From Bacteroidota bacterium (lineage in GTDB: Bacteria > Bacteroidota > Bacteroidia > Chitinophagales > Chitinophagaceae): a stretch of DNA of 17,122 nt. The notes under the pieces are model-generated. The model was not told the origin of the DNA, ran no database searches, and worked only from the letters and a program-made list of their open reading frames with translations. Of this stretch, positions 7,056 through 13,614 are shown one piece after another (position 1 is the first letter of the stretch; every line of letters starts with the position of its first letter). The DNA lies in the NCBI GenBank assembly GCA_023429985.1, contig JAEZCV010000197.1, forward strand, positions 1 to 17,122, written 5' to 3'. The translations under genes and the position numbers were made by a program.

Positions 7056-7696
7056 GCCTGAACGGGTTTCCTGCATAAAAAGAAAGCATAAGCAAAACAG
7101 AGATACAAAATAATACTCATCATGCGGGGAAGAAAATTATACAGCTTTTCACCTCCTATTTCGAGGTCGTAATACTTGATCTGGGGCAAAAAAGAAAATA
7201 CTATACTGCATACCGAAAAGAATGCGATCAATCCCATAGCTACCGGGATAACGGGACTGTATACCATTTCCTTACTCCTGTTGTCGAGAAGAAAGAAATT
7301 GAGAAGAAAAAATAATCCTGCCAGAACCACCAATAATCCACCCAGTAAAAACAGCCAGGTTGAAAAAGGCGAAGCTGGCAGGAAGATGTAATGAAGCAGG
7401 ATGGCAAAAAGGTAAACTATCAATGCGCCATTCAGAAATTTTCTAAGGGAAGGACTGATTCCAGCCTTTGTAAAAAACCAGGTAGAAAACAATACCTGTA
7501 TCATAATAAAAACATTGTACAAAATACTGTTTGATTTGTCGAGGTATTTCATGTAAAGGCCCAGCAGCTCCACCAGTAAGGTAAGTACTAAAAAGGGCAG
7601 GAAGAGGTGGAGCCGCGAGGGTTTTAAATGATCATAATAAATACTTCCAACCAGGATGGCAAGTACAATACAATATATGAAAATGGGAAGGTTCAT
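7052..7696 (-). CDS. Seven-helix integral membrane protein, possible sensory partner of the kinase
   Basis: The protein has 214 residues and about seven hydrophobic helices (roughly 3-21, 29-49, 58-76, 87-107, 112-137, 149-170, 188-208), joined by short loops with little soluble mass. No transporter or enzyme motif is recognised. The ATG overlaps the stop of the lipoprotein gene by one base (TAATG), and its own TGA overlaps the kinase ATG, so the genes are probably translationally coupled. Genes of this type beside a sensorless kinase often supply the sensing part; that is inference here. It could equally be a small transporter or a structural membrane protein. Confidence 0.8.
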   Translation of the reverse strand: MNLPIFIYCIVLAILVGSIYYDHLKPSRLHLFLPFLVLTLLVELLGLYMKYLDKSNSILYNVFIMIQVLFSTWFFTKAGISPSLRKFLNGALIVYLFAILLHYIFLPASPFSTWLFLLGGLLVVLAGLFFLLNFFLLDNRSKEMVYSPVIPVAMGLIAFFSVCSIVFSFLPQIKYYDLEIGGEKLYNFLPRMMSIILYLCFAYAFFLCRKPVQA

Positions 7697-8265
7697 TATG
7701 GGTGAAGGCTGCCGAGGTTGAAGGGATCCAATAATGTATTAGTGCCTGGATTAGCGGTTCGATTTCCCGATGAATAAGGACTTAAAAACACAGTTATTTT
7801 ATTCAGGTGTCCTGCAGGGATCTGCCTGGCAGGATCATTTGGATAAAGCTCTATTGACTTGTCGATGGCAGCTTGTGTATAAATACCAAATTCAACTTTT
7901 ATCTGGTCGCTGTGTTCCAAAGGACCGGCGCACATCCAGTCATGCAATTTCCTGGTATCGAAGGCTACTGAATAGGTAAATTTTACCTGGTTGATGTCTG
8001 GAGGTTCTGCTCCAAGTTTGTCCCTGTATTCCCTGATGCATTCATCAACGATAGAAACATCCAGGGGAACATCAAATCGTTGAAGGAAGTCTTTATCATC
8101 AAATCTGTTAGGAAAATTCTTCCAGGCCTTACAACAATCATCGGCAGCAGAACTGCTAACAGAGATAGAATCAGTTGTATTTCTTCCATCATTTTCTTCC
8201 TTACCGGAATTACAGGAAGTGAAGACAAAAAGCATAAGCAGGCAGTAAACAAAGTTCTGTTTCAT
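7696..8265 (-). CDS. Lipoprotein of unknown function, first gene of the two-component operon
   Basis: The protein has 189 residues. A type II signal peptide ends at C18 (MKQNFVYCLLMLFVFTSC), followed by a Ser/Asp/Asn-rich linker, so it is lipid-anchored in the envelope. The mature part contains a CC pair (44-45), DECIREY, the segment DINQVKFTYSVAFDTRKLHDWMCAG and a proline/glycine-rich C-terminus (NPGTNTLLDPFNLGSLHP). Four mature cysteines could form disulfides. No family is recognised. Transcription starts in the 197-base gap shared with the divergent 8463 gene. Its co-expression with the kinase suggests a role in sensing or responding to envelope state; this is inference. Confidence 0.8.
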   Translation of the reverse strand: MKQNFVYCLLMLFVFTSCNSGKEENDGRNTTDSISVSSSAADDCCKAWKNFPNRFDDKDFLQRFDVPLDVSIVDECIREYRDKLGAEPPDINQVKFTYSVAFDTRKLHDWMCAGPLEHSDQIKVEFGIYTQAAIDKSIELYPNDPARQIPAGHLNKITVFLSPYSSGNRTANPGTNTLLDPFNLGSLHP

Positions 8266-8339
8266 AAATGTTTTGGTTTAATAATTAATAATGAGGCGCG
8301 GGATGAATCCATTGCAAATCTCTTCATAAAACAAACAAC

Positions 8340-8376
8340 AAGCACCCGTGTTTTCACGGTAATTTTTTGGGTGCTT
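8340..8376. other. Hairpin in the divergent intergenic region
   Basis: AAGCACCC (8340-8347) pairs with GGGTGCTT (8369-8376). A second stem, CCGTG/CACGG (8346-8350 with 8355-8359), closes a TTTT loop and shares two bases with the outer arm. The gap 8266-8462 between divergent genes otherwise shows no clear promoter match. The element could be a structured leader for either gene, a terminator of a short transcript, or a protein-binding site. Confidence 0.5.
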
Positions 8377-8462
8377 ATACTGAAGATGCGCGTAAAAGGA
8401 TAAATGAATTTTGGTTTAGGAGCATTGCTTTCCTCAAAACTTAAACCTCATAAAACTGCATC

Positions 8463-9749
8463 ATGAAAAAGCTTATCCTGCTTACTGCAATTACTCTTTG
8501 TTGTACAATGAGTTACAGCCAGAACCAGAAACCAAAGGTTTCATTTCAAAAAAACGCTGTTGAAGTAAAACGCAGCAAATCAACCGATGTTACTTTCCCT
8601 GTGCCTATCATCTATAGCCATGGATCCGGCAGGGATACAGCCGGAATGGTTATAACAGTAAGCGTTGTGCCAGGCAAATCGGATTTAGCTACCACAGCAT
8701 ATTCCGTTGATTTTGCCGATCGCCCTTTGAATAGTCTGAATGCATCTGATGCTACAAAAAACCAGGTATATGTAAAACTGAATCGTGATTCCATTCCCGA
8801 CAGGGCACGTCAGCTTGTTTTAAGATTCGATATTAATAAGAACAACAGGACAGTTGCCAATGATGATTTTGAAAGCGAGAACAGGGAGATCGTTTTAAAC
8901 ATACCCGCCATAAAAGAGGATTCCATAAGTGGATATAGCTACCTGGCCTATATTGGAACTAATTTTGATCTTATTGACGGAGGAAAAGCAGCCCAGATTT
9001 TCTTTGCCGTAAATGTTTTTCTTCCCCCCTTAAAAAAGAAAGCAGTGGGCTATTATTTAAGCCTGTATGGAAACCGCACCATGTCCATCATGGATTCGGT
9101 GGGCGACCTGAGAAGAACAACAAAATATGTTTCGCTTACAGATACCAGTTATATGTCGTACTCCATGCAAATGAGTCGTATTTCCAGCATTCAATCCGAT
9201 AATCTTGGAGCCTACAGCAGTCCTTTGATAAGGCTGGGAAATATCAGCAATATTGAAAACCGCATCAAAGTTTTTCTTGCACCAACCCTGGAATTTGTAT
9301 GGAGAAGAACCAAACTGGAAACCAGGTATACCAATGGCAAGCACCTGGATTCCATTATGGAAAAAGGAAGCATCAGGGGGATCATGGAGTTCTCGGATGT
9401 TCAGGAATATAGATTTAACGAATACAATTTTAATTCAGGACTGGGGTTGATGGTGGTTCATGAATCGGATAACATCAGTGTCAGGGTTCATGTATCTGCA
9501 GGATATGGCATTATCTATACCCCGTTAAAGGATAATAAATCTACTGAACCCATAATGACTTACAGGAAAGCAAGAGATGTTTTCTTTACGGGCAGGGCCT
9601 GGATATCTGAGGCAACTACCGGATTAACCTTACAGGCGGAGATATTCAACTCTATGATCAACCCGAGACCTTTTTATGGAGTTACCTTATCCAAAGCTTT
9701 GAACTTTAAAAGTTTGGGGACGATATTTCAGCCTATAACGAAGAGGTAG
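8463..9749 (+). CDS. Secreted, probably outer-membrane beta-rich protein of unknown function
   Basis: The protein has 428 residues. A Sec signal peptide occupies ~1-20 (MKKLILLTAITLCCTMSYSQ). Residues ~24-150 look like an Ig/Calx-beta-type domain: KVSFQKNAVEVKRSKSTDVTF, VDFADRPLNSLNASDATKN and RQLVLRFDINKN, then EIVLNIPAIKE. From ~158 on, strands with alternating hydrophobic residues and aromatic ends (YSYLAYIGTNFDLIDGG, AVGYYLSLYGNRT, ENRIKVFLAPTLEFVW, NSGLGLMVVHE, VRVHVSAGYGIIY) suggest a small outer-membrane barrel. The usual C-terminal aromatic is absent (ends PITKR). No family is recognised. It diverges from the two-component operon and is a plausible target of it. Repeat copy B begins 14 bases after its stop. 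Confidence 0.8.
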   Translation: MKKLILLTAITLCCTMSYSQNQKPKVSFQKNAVEVKRSKSTDVTFPVPIIYSHGSGRDTAGMVITVSVVPGKSDLATTAYSVDFADRPLNSLNASDATKNQVYVKLNRDSIPDRARQLVLRFDINKNNRTVANDDFESENREIVLNIPAIKEDSISGYSYLAYIGTNFDLIDGGKAAQIFFAVNVFLPPLKKKAVGYYLSLYGNRTMSIMDSVGDLRRTTKYVSLTDTSYMSYSMQMSRISSIQSDNLGAYSSPLIRLGNISNIENRIKVFLAPTLEFVWRRTKLETRYTNGKHLDSIMEKGSIRGIMEFSDVQEYRFNEYNFNSGLGLMVVHESDNISVRVHVSAGYGIIYTPLKDNKSTEPIMTYRKARDVFFTGRAWISEATTGLTLQAEIFNSMINPRPFYGVTLSKALNFKSLGTIFQPITKR

Positions 9750-9763
9750 AGTGGAGAATTTGG

Positions 9764-9920
9764 AAGGTTTCACGCAAAGGGAGCAAAGATTTTTCGCAGA
9801 GAACGCAAAGAGTAGCCTTACCTGGTTTTATGAGTTACCCATGGCGTTCTTTGCGCAGATCCTTTGCGCCCTCTGCGTGAAACCCTTTGCGCATCCTCTG
9901 CGGACTTTGTGGTTTAAAGA
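9764..9920. repeat. Dispersed intergenic repeat, copy B
   Basis: The left arm 9766-9788 and right arm 9862-9884 are inverted copies with two mismatches in 23. The interior matches copy A closely: AGAGTAGCCTTA, then CCCATGGCGT, then CTTTGCGCAGATCCTTTGCG. A further TTGCGCATCCTCTGCGGACTT follows the right arm. It lies in the 3' region of the 8463 gene. A short plus-strand frame through it (9751-9936) is repeat sequence, not a gene. Confidence 0.85.
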
Positions 9921-9935
9921 CATGGCAACGCCATG
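9921..9935. other. Small perfect hairpin after repeat copy B
   Basis: CATGGC (9921-9926) and GCCATG (9930-9935) form a 6 bp stem with an AAC loop. No T-run follows, so termination is not supported. The rest of the gap to 10047 holds a weak promoter-like TTTT-N19-TAACTTTA (9994-10024) ahead of the next gene. Confidence 0.4.
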
Positions 9936-10047
9936 AACCACATGTAAAATTCGGACGGCCCTGTAATTAGCAATCACCACCTATAGAGTTGTTTTTTAAA
10001 CTATCTTCCCATGAAATAACTTTAAACTTCAAATAAACTTATAGGTT

Positions 10048-10422
10048 ATGAAAAAGCTTTTATTTACCCTACTCTTCGGTGCCATAATCACCGCAACAGC
10101 TAATGCACAAAGTGGTCCACAGGCGCCCGCTCCTGCCGACGCGGCAGTTATGCTTCAAAAGATGAAAGAAGAACAAAAGCCGGGACTGATAGAAAAAGTG
10201 GGACTTACAGAAGAACAGGCCGACAGGCTGATAGAGATCAATTTTGAAACGCGCATGGCAGCTACTGCCCTCAAGGATCTGCCGGAAGCGGAGCGTAAGC
10301 AAAGGATCGAAGAATTAAAAGCTGATAAAGAAAAAAAGCTGATCGAACTCCTGAGCCCTGAACAAATAACAGCCGTAAAAGCTTATTACGAAGAAATGGG
10401 AAAGAAAAAGAAAGCCAATTAA
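10048..10422 (+). CDS. Small periplasmic Spy/CpxP-like protein
   Basis: The protein has 124 residues. A Sec signal peptide (MKKLLFTLLFGAIITATANA) is cleaved before Q21. The mature protein is almost wholly helical and charged. It carries two repeats of the LTxxQ-type motif, LTEEQADRL (53-61) and LSPEQITAV (102-110), spaced by a long amphipathic helix (ERKQRIEELKADKEKKLIEL). This is the layout of Spy/CpxP/LTXXQ periplasmic proteins, which bind unfolded proteins or sense envelope stress in enterobacteria; a similar role here is inference. Length is typical for Bacteroidota members. It ends in a Lys-rich tail (GKKKKAN) and is followed by an intrinsic terminator. Confidence 0.75.
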   Translation: MKKLLFTLLFGAIITATANAQSGPQAPAPADAAVMLQKMKEEQKPGLIEKVGLTEEQADRLIEINFETRMAATALKDLPEAERKQRIEELKADKEKKLIELLSPEQITAVKAYYEEMGKKKKAN

Positions 10423-10441
10423 TAATCACTATCTTATTTGG

Positions 10442-10466
10442 AAAGCTGCCCAAGGCAGCTTTTTTT
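10442..10466 (+). terminator. Rho-independent terminator
   Basis: AAAGCTGCC (10442-10450), a CAA loop and GGCAGCTTT (10454-10462) form a perfect 9 bp stem that runs into seven T residues. It lies 19 bases after the stop of the Spy/CpxP-like gene and should end its transcript. Confidence 0.92.
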
Positions 10467-10473
10467 ATTTCTA

Positions 10474-10481
10474 TAGCTTTG
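10474..10481 (+). promoter_or_regulatory. Candidate -7 element of the SRPBCC gene
   Basis: TAGCTTTG matches the Bacteroidota -7 consensus TAnnTTTG, 18 bases before the ATG at 10500. The -33 position (10451-10454, CAAG) does not match TTTG, and it would overlap the preceding terminator, so support is partial. Confidence 0.4.
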
Positions 10482-10499
10482 TGAATTCAATTTATAAAC

Positions 10500-10958
10500 A
10501 TGAAAAAGTTAGTATTTAAAGAAAACATCAATGCCCCTGCTTCCAGGGTATATGATATGATGCTGGGTATGAATAATAAATCTACCTATCAGCAATGGAC
10601 GGCCTTGTTTAATCCAACATCCACTTACGAAGGAAACTGGGAAAAGGGAAGTAAGATCCTGTTTATTGGTGTAGATGAGAAAGGAGAAAAAGGTGGTATG
10701 GTTTCCAGGATAGCTGACAACATTCCCAACCGGTTGGTTTCGATACAGCACTATGGGCTGTTTCAAGCCGGTAAAGAAATTACGGAAGGACCTGAAGTGG
10801 AAAAATGGGCCAATGGATTGGAGAATTATTCTTTCGAAGAAAATAATGGCATTACTACCGTTACCGTTGAATTAGATACTACAGAAGATTTTGTAGATTA
10901 TATGAACGATAAATATCCAAAAGCATTGAGCAAGTTGAAAGAAATTTGTGAAGGATAG
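10500..10958 (+). CDS. SRPBCC-fold (START/Bet v1-like) domain protein
   Basis: The protein has 152 residues and no signal peptide. It is a single SRPBCC domain: the first strand KLVFKENINAPASRVYDMML (1-21), then YQQWTALFNPTSTYEGNWEKGSKILF (about 31-55), then GMVSRIADNIPNRLVSIQHYG, then TTVTVELDT and the long C-terminal helix VDYMNDKYPKALSKLKEICE that closes the hydrophobic pocket. Proteins of this fold bind small hydrophobic ligands, and some are Hsp90 activators of the AHSA1 type. The ligand is not predictable. It stands between a terminator and two repeat copies, so it is probably transcribed alone. Confidence 0.88.
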   Translation: MKKLVFKENINAPASRVYDMMLGMNNKSTYQQWTALFNPTSTYEGNWEKGSKILFIGVDEKGEKGGMVSRIADNIPNRLVSIQHYGLFQAGKEITEGPEVEKWANGLENYSFEENNGITTVTVELDTTEDFVDYMNDKYPKALSKLKEICEG

Positions 10959-10968
10959 ATTAGGAATG

Positions 10969-11070
10969 AACCGCAAAGTGCCCAAAGAAATCGCAAAGTA
11001 AGGCGGTAACTATGTTTTGAATTCAAGACTTATTTAATTCCTTTTGCCGCCTTTACGTGAAACCCTTTAA
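10969..11070. repeat. Dispersed intergenic repeat, diverged copy C
   Basis: AACCGCAAAGTGCCCAAAG and CGCAAAGTAAGGCGG on the left face CCGCCTTTACGTGAAACCC on the right. GTAAGGCGG (10998-11006) and CCGCCTTTAC (11047-11056) are nearly complementary. The GTGAAACCC end is shared with copies A and B. It starts ~10 bases after the SRPBCC stop. Confidence 0.65.
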
Positions 11071-11080
11071 TTACTTAAAT

Positions 11081-11142
11081 TGAAAGGCAAACGCCAAGGC
11101 CACAAAGAAAACGCAAAGGCAGCGCAAAGAAAATGCAAAAAC
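11081..11142. repeat. Dispersed intergenic repeat, partial copy D
   Basis: A run of CAAAG/CGCAAAG units (GGCAAACGCCAAGGCCACAAAG, split here at 11085-11107, then ACGCAAAGGCAGCGCAAAG at 11110-11128) resembles the left half of the repeat family without a matching right arm. From 11143 to 11320 I see no gene, and only a weak promoter-like GATCTTTG. Confidence 0.5.
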
Positions 11143-11320
11143 CCAAACCTGGTTTGTAAGGATAAATTCACTTCTTGTCGAAACTTTGAACTTTCTTTAG
11201 ATCTTTGGCGGTAAAAAATTCGCCCCAGTAAAATACTTTTTAACAAATAAGCAAGCATTTGGTTATGTAAGAATTTCCATTGGCGGCATCTAAGTCCCAA
11301 AACTTGATAAAAGAAATACC

Positions 11321-11770
11321 ATGAAAAACATTATTACTTCAATTTTATTTATACTCAGCTTAACAAGTTTTACTGCCTGCAGCACAGCTAAATCTTCCAC
11401 CACCGGCAACGCATCCATTATCGATAAAACCTGGAAATTGGTTGAAATAAATGGGCTTGTTATACCGCCACCCGATCAATCCAGAAAAGCACCCTTTATG
11501 ATTCTCAACACCTTTGAAAGCAGGGTAACTGGAAGCGGAGGATGCAATTCCTTTTTTGGAACATATGAACTGCAGAATGATAATGGTATTAGCTTCTCTG
11601 CTATCGGTGCAACTAAAATGGCTTGCCAGGAGGGTGTGATGCAGGTGGAAAGCCGGTTCTTCCAGGCATTTGAAATGGCAAAGAAATTTATAGTTAACAA
11701 TGATACTTTATCCCTGGTGAATCCAGATAATGTGGCTGTGGCGAAGTTTGTGTTGAGTGATGATAAATAG
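11321..11770 (+). CDS. META-domain (HslJ-like) lipoprotein
   Basis: The protein has 149 residues. A type II signal peptide ends at C20 (MKNIITSILFILSLTSFTAC), so it is a lipoprotein. After a Ser/Thr linker, the META/HslJ domain covers ~34-145: KTWKLVEINGLVI, then RVTGSGGCNSFFGTYEL with the hallmark GxxGCNxxxGxY, then ISFSAIGATKMACQEG, ESRFFQAF and VNNDTLSLV. In E. coli HslJ is an outer-membrane heat-shock lipoprotein linked to novobiocin resistance; the biochemical role of the domain is unknown. Two conserved cysteines (GGCN and MACQ) could form a disulfide. It is flanked by repeat copies on both sides and looks monocistronic. Confidence 0.9.
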   Translation: MKNIITSILFILSLTSFTACSTAKSSTTGNASIIDKTWKLVEINGLVIPPPDQSRKAPFMILNTFESRVTGSGGCNSFFGTYELQNDNGISFSAIGATKMACQEGVMQVESRFFQAFEMAKKFIVNNDTLSLVNPDNVAVAKFVLSDDK

Positions 11771-11837
11771 ATTGCTTCGTCGGAAAGCATCGGGAGGTAC
11801 TGAGTTGAATTAAATAACAGAATGTGAACCAAGGTTA

Positions 11838-12030
11838 TTAACCACAGAGAACGCGGAGGAAGCGCAAAGAGGTGTTCGCAGCTAGAAAACAATTAGCTCA
11901 GAGGCAAGTTTGACGTTCTTTGCGCAGATCCCTACCGTTCTTTGCGTGAAACCCTTAGATTCATTGTATTTACATCAGATACAATTCCTTTGCGCTGCCT
12001 TTGCGTAACCTCTGTGAACTTGGCGTTTAA
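11838..12030. repeat. Dispersed intergenic repeat, longer diverged copy E
   Basis: The left part has ACCACAGAGAACGCGGAGG and AAGCGCAAAGAGGTGTTCGCAG. The right part has CGTTCTTTGCGCAGATCCC, CGTTCTTTGCGTGAAACCC and TTGCGCTGCCTTTGCGTAACC, then CTCTGTGAACTTGGCGTTT. The two halves are largely inverted. It fills most of the 303-base gap between the convergent META and DUF2200 genes, where I see no gene. Confidence 0.7.
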
Positions 12031-12073
12031 TCAACAAATTGCAGTTAAATGAACCGTAAAAAAAGTGCAGGAA

Positions 12074-12436
12074 TTATCCTCTTAATATCTTTTCCATCTT
12101 CCTTCCCTTTGCCAGTTCATCAACCAGTTTATCAAGATACCTTACTTTCTGCGTTAAAGGGTTTTCTATTTCTTCTATGCGGTAGCCGCAGATCATCCCT
12201 GTGATGAGGTGGGCATTAGGATGAAGTTTTGCTTTTTGAAAGAAAGCTTCAAAGTTCAATTTCTGATCTATAACCTCCTGCAACTGTTTTTCATTAAACC
12301 CGGTAAGCCATTTAATTACCTGGTGAAGCTCCTCCTTTGTTCTTCCTTTCTTTTCAACCTTTTGTATATACATGGGATAAACAGAAGCAAAGGTCATTTT
12401 TGCCATGCGTTCGTTGTGGGTTGCTGAGGTGTTCAT
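12074..12436 (-). CDS. DUF2200 family protein
   Basis: The protein has 120 residues, matching the usual length of the family. MTFASVYPMYIQKVEKKGRT (14-33), then KEELHQVIKWLTGF and PNAHLITGMICGYRIEEIENPL, then the final YLDKLVDELAKGRKMEKILR are features I associate with DUF2200. It is a small helical cytoplasmic protein with no known function and no signal peptide. It diverges from the SIMPL lipoprotein gene, with a 92-base gap in which I see no clear promoter, and converges on the META gene across repeat copy E. Confidence 0.88.
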   Translation of the reverse strand: MNTSATHNERMAKMTFASVYPMYIQKVEKKGRTKEELHQVIKWLTGFNEKQLQEVIDQKLNFEAFFQKAKLHPNAHLITGMICGYRIEEIENPLTQKVRYLDKLVDELAKGRKMEKILRG

Positions 12437-12528
12437 GAAGCTAATCTACTAATTATCGTTTAGGTGTTTAGAAAATGTTTATGGAAATTATGTGGTACGG
12501 CGTCCCAACCCTCTAAAACCACCAATCA

Positions 12529-13242
12529 ATGCGTATGAAATTCATAGTATTCCTTATCACAGTTGCGATACTTTCCTGTGATAATAACTCAAAGCAAGAT
12601 CTAAAATCCATTAAAGTTCTGGGCGAAGGGAAGATCAGGGTAAAGCCCGACAATGTTATTCTCAACTTAAATGTTTCATTTACCAAACCGCGTATGGCGG
12701 ATGCCGTTAGTTTAGCGCAAGCCACCATAGATTCGGTAGTTCAGATCCTGCAACAATACAGCACTACAGAAAACGATATTAAAACAAGCAGTATCTCGGC
12801 AAATAAAGCTTATGAATGGAACGGAAGAACAAATGTATTTACAGGTTTCAGTGCTTCTCAATCCATTGATTTTGTATTGAACGATATCAGCCAATTCACT
12901 GCCCTTACAGGCAGGCTGCTGGAAACTAAGATCAACAGCATTTCCAACATACAATTCGGACATTCAAAAGCCGACAGCCTTCTGCGTGAAGCGGATCTTC
13001 TTGCTTATGACGATGCTTTTAAATCTGCCAACAAACTATGTAAAAGGGCCAATGTTCAACTCGGCAACCTGCTCTATGTTTCCAATATAGAAAGTGGGTA
13101 CAGCGGATATAATGGATATTCTTCCGGTGAATCCATTAATACTTATAATAAAGCATATGGAGGCAGAGGTTTCAGGATCTCACCCGAAGTGCTGGAATTT
13201 GGAAGAACCATTGTTTCGGAATACAGTTTAGTGGACAGGTAG
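12529..13242 (+). CDS. SIMPL-domain (DUF541) lipoprotein
   Basis: The protein has 237 residues; an ATG two codons inside (12535) is an alternative start. The signal peptide MRMKFIVFLITVAILSC fits a lipoprotein with lipidated C17. The SIMPL/DUF541 domain covers ~27-235: IKVLGEGKIRVKPDNVILNL, then DSVVQILQQYSTTENDIKT, then YEWNGRTNVFTGFSASQSI, and ADLLAYDDAFKSANKLCKRA. Members of this family are exported, can form large oligomers and are linked to oxidative stress protection; the exact role is not established. A Tyr/Gly/Ser-rich stretch (~185-208, GYSGYNGYSSGE) lies before the last strand. No strong terminator follows, and the 217 bases to the tRNA hold no gene. Confidence 0.88.
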   Translation: MRMKFIVFLITVAILSCDNNSKQDLKSIKVLGEGKIRVKPDNVILNLNVSFTKPRMADAVSLAQATIDSVVQILQQYSTTENDIKTSSISANKAYEWNGRTNVFTGFSASQSIDFVLNDISQFTALTGRLLETKINSISNIQFGHSKADSLLREADLLAYDDAFKSANKLCKRANVQLGNLLYVSNIESGYSGYNGYSSGESINTYNKAYGGRGFRISPEVLEFGRTIVSEYSLVDR

Positions 13243-13443
13243 GTTGGGATGGGAATAGTTATTTTCGGCAGTTCACATACAACTTTGCTGGAAGAATCAT
13301 CTAGTATAACCCGGAGTGGGAAATAATGCAGGTTTACGAATACTCAAATAAATCGGAAGGAGACGCGGAGTAATAAATGGGTTTAATGGTAAGACCTTTA
13401 AAATTAATTATCCAGAATCGGGGTTAAATAATTGATTTGACTT

Positions 13444-13451
13444 TATATTTG
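13444..13451 (+). promoter_or_regulatory. Candidate -7 element of the tRNA-Leu gene
   Basis: TATATTTG fits TAnnTTTG and lies eight bases before the first base of the tRNA. The expected -33 position (GGGT) does not match TTTG, so only half of the promoter is supported. Confidence 0.5.
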
Positions 13452-13459
13452 CCGCCCCT

Positions 13460-13541
13460 GCCCAGGTGGCGAAATTGGTAGACGCACTGTCTTCAGGTGG
13501 CAGCGCCGCGAGGTGTGCTGGTTCGAATCCAGTCCTGGGCA
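13460..13541 (+). tRNA. tRNA-Leu (anticodon CAG)
   Basis: A complete class II cloverleaf is present. The acceptor stem is GCCCAGG (13460-13466) with CCTGGGC (13534-13540), followed by discriminator A at 13541. The D arm is GCG/CGC with AAATTGGTAGA, and the anticodon stem is CTGTC/GGCAG with loop TTCAGGT (anticodon CAG at 13494-13496). A long variable arm CGCC-GCGA-GGTG precedes the T arm GCTGG-TTCGAAT-CCAGT. The CCA end is not encoded (ACG follows). It reads CTG codons. A perfect-stem terminator follows directly. Confidence 0.97.
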
Positions 13542-13550
13542 CGAGAACAG

Positions 13551-13597
13551 AAACAGAAAGAGAGCGGAGAACAACGCAAACTCTTTCTGTTTTTTTA
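13551..13597 (+). terminator. Rho-independent terminator of tRNA-Leu
   Basis: AAACAGAAAGAG (13551-13562) pairs exactly with CTCTTTCTGTTT (13581-13592), with an 18-base loop, and the stem runs into a T-run to about 13596. It also lies between the convergent tRNA and Usp genes, but the minus strand lacks a matching T-run. Confidence 0.85.
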
Positions 13598-13614
13598 TGC
13601 ATCTTTTTCTTCAA

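Noticed and set aside
8340..8376. Known riboswitch class
   Set aside because: The stems are simple and no conserved riboswitch core is recognisable; I keep it only as an unassigned hairpin.
9751..9936. 61-residue plus-strand open frame, and a similar minus-strand frame at 5194-5556
   Set aside because: Both are translations of the dispersed repeat (ALCVKPF/SLCALCEKS-like products), and the second also overlaps the 4906 gene.
13460..13541. Island integrated at tRNA-Leu
   Set aside because: No integrase and no direct repeat of the tRNA 3' end is visible in the window.
13408..13614. Minus-strand open frame covering the tRNA (VPRTGFEPAHLAALPPEDSA-type product)
   Set aside because: This is the well-known spurious translation of a tRNA-Leu gene read backwards; the plus-strand frames at 13466 and 13497 are rejected for the same overlap.
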